The position numbers and the translations under genes are program-made. A model generated the notes under the pieces. It was not told the origin of the DNA, searched no databases, and was given only the letters and a program-made list of their open reading frames with translations. From Condylostoma magnum (taxonomy: Eukaryota; Ciliophora; Heterotrichea; Heterotrichida; Condylostomatidae), in NCBI GenBank assembly GCA_920105805.1, contig CAKKTI010000192.1, positions 1 through 38,185 of the forward strand: a DNA stretch of 38,185 nt, in the 5' to 3' direction. How positions within the stretch are numbered: position 1 is the first letter of the stretch; every line of letters begins with the position of its first letter. Of this stretch, positions 34,679 through 38,185 are shown piece by piece.

Positions 34679-35845
34679 ATGGATAACTAGAAACGAGAGG
34701 AGTACTAGCAGTACTTAGAAACCAAAGTTAACCCAATCATGGAAGAAATAACAGCCTATCTGCTAGCCCAGCGTCCTGAGAACCCAGGCGAGGTGATTTT
34801 AGAGCTACTGGAGCAGAAATAAGGCCTTAAACTATCAAACGCTGAGCAAAACGAGCTAAAGCGTCTGAAAACTTAAGTTTCCAGAATACAAGAAGGAGAG
34901 TAAGACACATGCACTGAGTCGGAGTCTGAGGAAGATGACTATGTAGATGAAATCCCCATATCAACTCGTCAATCAGTTCAACGTAGGTCGATATCAGCAG
35001 AGGCTTACGGCCTCTGGAATAAAGCTGAGGATTTCCAGCCTAGAGTAATATAGAAAACTTAAGATCAACGTTAAAGAATCCTGGAGCGCCTATCCTGGTC
35101 GTTTTTATTCTCTGCATTGGACGACTAGGAGAAGGAAATTATAGTAAGTGCTATGGAGGAGAGAACTTTCCAGTAGAATGAGTTTGCTATAAGGGAAGGG
35201 GAAGATGGTAACGAGCTTTTTGTACTGGACTCCGGAGAACTGTAGTGTTATAAGAGATTTGGGGATGAGGAGAGACTGTTGAAGACATACAAGCCTGGGG
35301 AGGCTTTTGGAGAACTGGCATTGTTGTACAATGCCCCAAGAGCAGCTAGTATAAAGGCAACTCAGCCATCTTCCTGCTGGGTGCTTGATAGAAACTGTTT
35401 TAATTATATAGTAAAGGACGCAGCCATGCGCAAAAGACAAAGATTTGATGATTTTCTGTGTAGTGTGGAGCTATTAGAGAACATGGACCCTTATGAGAGA
35501 AGTTAGATTGCAGATGTACTGCAATTAGTTGACTATGAGGAGGGAGATTATGTTATCACTTAAGGAGAGTGGGGGGACGTGTTTTACTTAGTGATTGACG
35601 GGGAAGCAGTGGCAACACATAGTCATTCATGTAATTCTATGCCTAAAGAACTGTTCCACTATGGGCCTGGTTAGTACTTCGGGGAGCTAGCCCTGCTGAG
35701 AGGAGAGCCGAGGGCTGCTAACATAATTGCTAAAACGAAGTTAAAATGTGCCACTTTAGATCAACAAGCGTTTACTAGAATGCTAGGACCTCTCGATGAT
35801 ATTTTGCGGAGAAATGCAAGTAAGTATACGAATCTAATCAATTAG
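34679..35845 (+). CDS. cAMP-dependent protein kinase regulatory subunit
   Basis: 388 residues. An N-terminal dimerisation/docking helix pair (YLETKVNPIMEEITAYLLAQ, then RPENPGEVILELLEQ, residues 12-46) is followed by an acidic linker. The inhibitor site QRRSISAEAY (101-110) combines RI-like flanks (ISAEVY) with a phosphorylatable Ser at P0, as in RII. Two cyclic-nucleotide-binding domains have complete phosphate-binding cassettes: FGELALLYNAPRAASI and FGELALLRGEPRAANI, with the Glu and Arg that contact cAMP. It should hold PKA catalytic subunits inactive until cAMP binds, and can be tethered through its docking domain. The stop is TAG at 35843-35845, followed by TAA; otherwise the frame would run antisense through the next gene. 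Confidence 0.93.
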
Positions 35846-36836
35846 TAACTGTTTCAAGGCTAAAGTAAGTTTCTGGATCGATGTTCTTTATATCCCGCAT
35901 TAGTTGTCGGAAAAGAGCAATGTAGCGGTTGCTCATTAAGGGGTCCTTCTTGCGGAGGTTTTTCTCAAATAGTAAAGCGATTTGCTGGGATTGCTCTATT
36001 GTGAAGCCGTTTTGCTGTAAAAGAGTGGCTATACGCTGGCACACCCGCTTCCGTATGTCTTTATTCGCGATGTTTTCGTCATCTGATCCTTCTGGATCTG
36101 ATTTTTTAGGAGGGTGGTCAGGAGTTTTATTGGAATTATGTTGTAGTGTAGTCTGTTGCAGAGACTAGTTTACCTTTTACACTTTCCAGAATATAAGTAA
36201 CTTTTTTAATAGAAGCCAAAGGGCCTGCTTGTCTACTTATTTGGAGTTTTCTAGTTTATGTTTTATAAAATTAAGGACTTAGTGGATTCTTGATTGGAAT
36301 ATTAAGTCTATTTAGGGTGTTGACTGTATAATGTTTTGTAATATTTCTAAAATTTAATCTAGATTTTCCTTTATGTTTGTAAGTTAGGTTAAATTTTGTT
36401 ATCATTCCTGTCATTACTCCAGTCTTTGTATATTCATTACAAACCTCTGATTGATTAAATCATCAAATAGCTTGTGTAGTTGTATAATCTAAGACTTTGC
36501 CAGTGAGTACTAGTTAATCGTCTATCCTTGTTAAAGCTTTGCATTGATCTCATTCAAATTTGCAATTTACAACTTATTAAATTTTATGGCATTGGCTGCC
36601 TTTATTGACTGTTTGAGATTATCCTTTTAAGTATCACTTAATCTTTTATACTGTGAGTCGTAATCCTGTACATTATTCATATCTAGTTCCGAGTAAGTGT
36701 TTTCTCCTATAAATCTAACCTGGACTTTTACAGGCTCTTTTCTCTTGACCTTAGATACTACAGCTGGCCACCATGGATATCCTCTCAACTTAGCCCATAC
36801 TAAATCGTTTTTACTAAACACTCCCTTGTTGCTCAT
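35838..36836 (-). CDS. PWWP-domain chromatin protein with TFIIS-like helical domain
   Basis: 332 residues. The PWWP domain (about 5-65) has DLVWAKLRGYPWWPAVV and VQVRFIGENTYSELD, the aromatic cage that reads methylated histone H3. A long helical middle (about 70-230; for example NLDQILEILQNIIQ) with two TGA-encoded Trp (EQWQEWQQ) follows. A C-terminal helical domain (about 260-325, RKRVCQRIATLLQQNGFT, then YIALFRQLMRDIKNIDPETY) resembles the central domain of TFIIS-type elongation factors. This suggests a chromatin-linked transcription elongation role. The start is ATG 36834-36836; the codon for an upstream apparent start is TTG. TGA at 35838-35840 overlaps the PKA-R stop, so the two CDS overlap by 8 nt tail to tail. 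Confidence 0.8.
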
Positions 36837-36873
36837 TTTAATCAATATTTTAAAACAAATTATTATATTTTAA

Positions 36874-37824
36874 CTAACCATTGAACTCTTGGTCACAATT
36901 CATATGGCAATGCGGACACCTTTTATCGTGTAGTAAGCTTTCATCAATGCAGTCCTTGTGGAATCTGTGGAAGCAGGGTAGGGTCTTTATCTCATCGTCA
37001 ATTTCGTACTCTTGCAGACAGATTATGCATTGATTATCCTCTTCTGGCTTTTTTTGGAGTTTGTATGTGGGAAGATTGTCAATTTCTTCTTGAGTTGCTG
37101 CAGTGTTGTGAGGAATCTCCATATCATTGAATAGTTCTTGCAGTTGTTATAGTTAACTGACTATAAAACTGCCTAGATCTCCGTTTAATTGTCGTCTGTT
37201 TGCCTCTAATTGTCTATTTAGGAGTACTCCCTCGTATTGAATTGTAGTTGCAGGAGTTGTGTATCCCTAGGTGGGAGAGGATGATTGTATATTGAAAAAA
37301 GTGCCTTTTATACAGACTTCTATACGTTGCTATATAAAGCGCTCGTGGCCTTTGAAGTATGGAATTATGAATATTTATATCATTTCCTGTATTAGTTCAC
37401 CTCTAGAGGATAATTAGAACACTCGAGGTAGCTCTTCTTGTATTGGTACAATTTATAAGGAAGAAATTTACTGTAGTGGGTTGTCTTCGTATTGTATTGT
37501 TGTACTGCTAGTCACTATGCCATTATTAGGAACAGATTCTATAACCTAAAATGAATGATCACTGAGCTATATTAGCTGTTCTAAGTGAATATGAGTGTCT
37601 TGAATCAATGAGTTTATTTAGGACTTCAATTCTTATGATATTGAATGTGAATATCTTGATTATAGTTTTAACTAAACAATTGGATCTTCTGTAAAAATAT
37701 TATCAAGTTTTATCACAGTTTTTTCAGTTACTATTCCTGATTCAGGATGTATTCCAGTTACTTTGAATCTGTAATCATGTATCTAGAAGTGTTCATTAAT
37801 ACTTAGAAATCTCTTACTTTTCAT
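36874..37824 (-). CDS. RING-H2 ubiquitin-ligase-like protein with p97-N-domain-like repeats
   Basis: 316 residues. The C-terminus is a complete RING-H2 finger: CIICLQEYEIDDEIKTLPC, FHRFHKDCID, RCPHCHMNC (C3H2C3). The N-terminal 210 residues contain three copies of a motif of form F-x-V-x4-P-x2-G-x-V-T-x3-T-x-I: FKVTGIHPESGIVTEKTVI (20-38), FQVIESVPNNGIVTSSTTI (92-110), FNIQSSSPTQGYTTPATTI (177-195). The last is preceded by IIPYFKGHERF. This matches the second half of the Cdc48/p97 N-domain (human p97 [20 protein letters not shown] preceded by KPYF). It is probably an E3 acting with the Cdc48/ubiquitin system. The stop is TAG at 36874-36876, 37 nt upstream of the PWWP gene. Confidence 0.78.
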
Positions 37825-37847
37825 AAAGTAAACTGAAATAATTTACC

Positions 37848-38177
37848 TTAATTTCTAACACAGTTAGTTTCCTTCTATATCTTAATTAAAAACAGATAAG
37901 TCTAAAAATAGTAATGATTACTCATTTATCTGCTTTTTACTTTATAACTTGAATAAATTTTTAAACTTCTACTATAAATCTGGCTCAGCAATTTATCTTA
38001 TTTCTTTATTTGAATTAACAAACCACAAATTACAGCTAAAACACTAAATTATTTTCTCCAATCCTAAATCTTAGTTTTCTTCCTAACAACTAGGACAATT
38101 TACTGCAAAACTGGTAGATCTGGGCTTTTACTTACACTTTCACCCAACATAATACGAGACTAATTAAAACCTACCAT
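37848..38177 (-). CDS. Tentative ORF of 109 residues, possibly part of a larger gene
   Basis: A frame starting MVGFNQSRIMLGES is open to TAA at 37848-37850, with one hydrophobic stretch (FSVLAVICGLLIQI) and a basic C-terminal half. No family was recognised. An open frame is weak evidence with this code, but position, strand and 23-nt spacing fit the local packing. It could extend upstream beyond the window, or be non-coding. Confidence 0.3.
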
Positions 38178-38185
38178 CTTCTAAA

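Noticed and set aside
35105-35440. Minus-strand ORF opposite the PKA regulatory subunit
   Set aside because: The plus strand encodes intact cyclic-nucleotide-binding cassettes; the antisense ORF is incidental.

Overview
The window is a gene-dense nuclear segment from a ciliate in which all three standard stop codons also serve as sense codons. UAA and UAG read as glutamine and UGA reads as tryptophan. The evidence is in the sequence: a tRNA with anticodon UUA and glutamine-tRNA features (18085-18156), and in-frame TGA at near-invariant tryptophans of unrelated families (Aurora-type DFGWS, PAQR NIWSH, Myb CRERW, the IQ-motif RGW). Genes nonetheless end at TAG, TAA and apparently TGA. This matches the Condylostoma-type (heterotrich) code better than the karyorelict code, in which only UGA terminates; the organism assignment is inference. 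With the standard code nearly every gene here looks shredded, although most are single long exons.

Layout. 1-1190: a partial unknown gene (-) and a FAM32A-like gene (+). 1430-6507: a voltage-sensor/cyclic-nucleotide phosphodiesterase fusion (-), a PAQR receptor (+), a PG-rich repeat protein (+) and a TauE/SafE-type permease (-). 6549-14798: a large unknown, a protein with a truncated-globin-like domain, an LRR-IQ protein, a small basic protein, another unknown and an R2R3 Myb. 14821-17837: an aquaporin-family protein and a nucleotidyltransferase-fold protein with degraded catalytic residues (both -). 17838-18942: the only roomy non-coding stretch, holding the tRNA. 18943-24028: a multi-pass transporter-like protein (+), an Aurora-like kinase with a coiled-coil tail, a DsbA-like thioredoxin and two tandem N-myristoylation-type paralogues (all -). 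24167-29138: an ankyrin protein with a 14-nt intron (+), a half-size ABCA transporter and ALG7/DPAGT1 (-). 29192-33799: a 1535-residue Cys-rich polytopic surface protein (-). 33908-38177: a zinc-finger coiled-coil protein and a PKA regulatory subunit (+), a PWWP protein, a RING-H2 protein with p97-N-domain-like repeats, and a tentative ORF (-).

Packing is extreme. Same-strand neighbours are separated by as little as 5, 10 and 14 nt, and one convergent pair overlaps at its stop codons. No transposon, LTR element, CRISPR array or rRNA gene was seen. The common functional thread is membrane and cAMP signalling (voltage-sensor PDE, PKA-R, PAQR, Cys-rich surface protein, myristoylated adaptors), mixed with housekeeping genes such as ALG7. 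All translations and coordinates were worked out by eye. Choosing the true stop among several in-frame TAA/TAG/TGA codons is the main uncertainty in gene ends.
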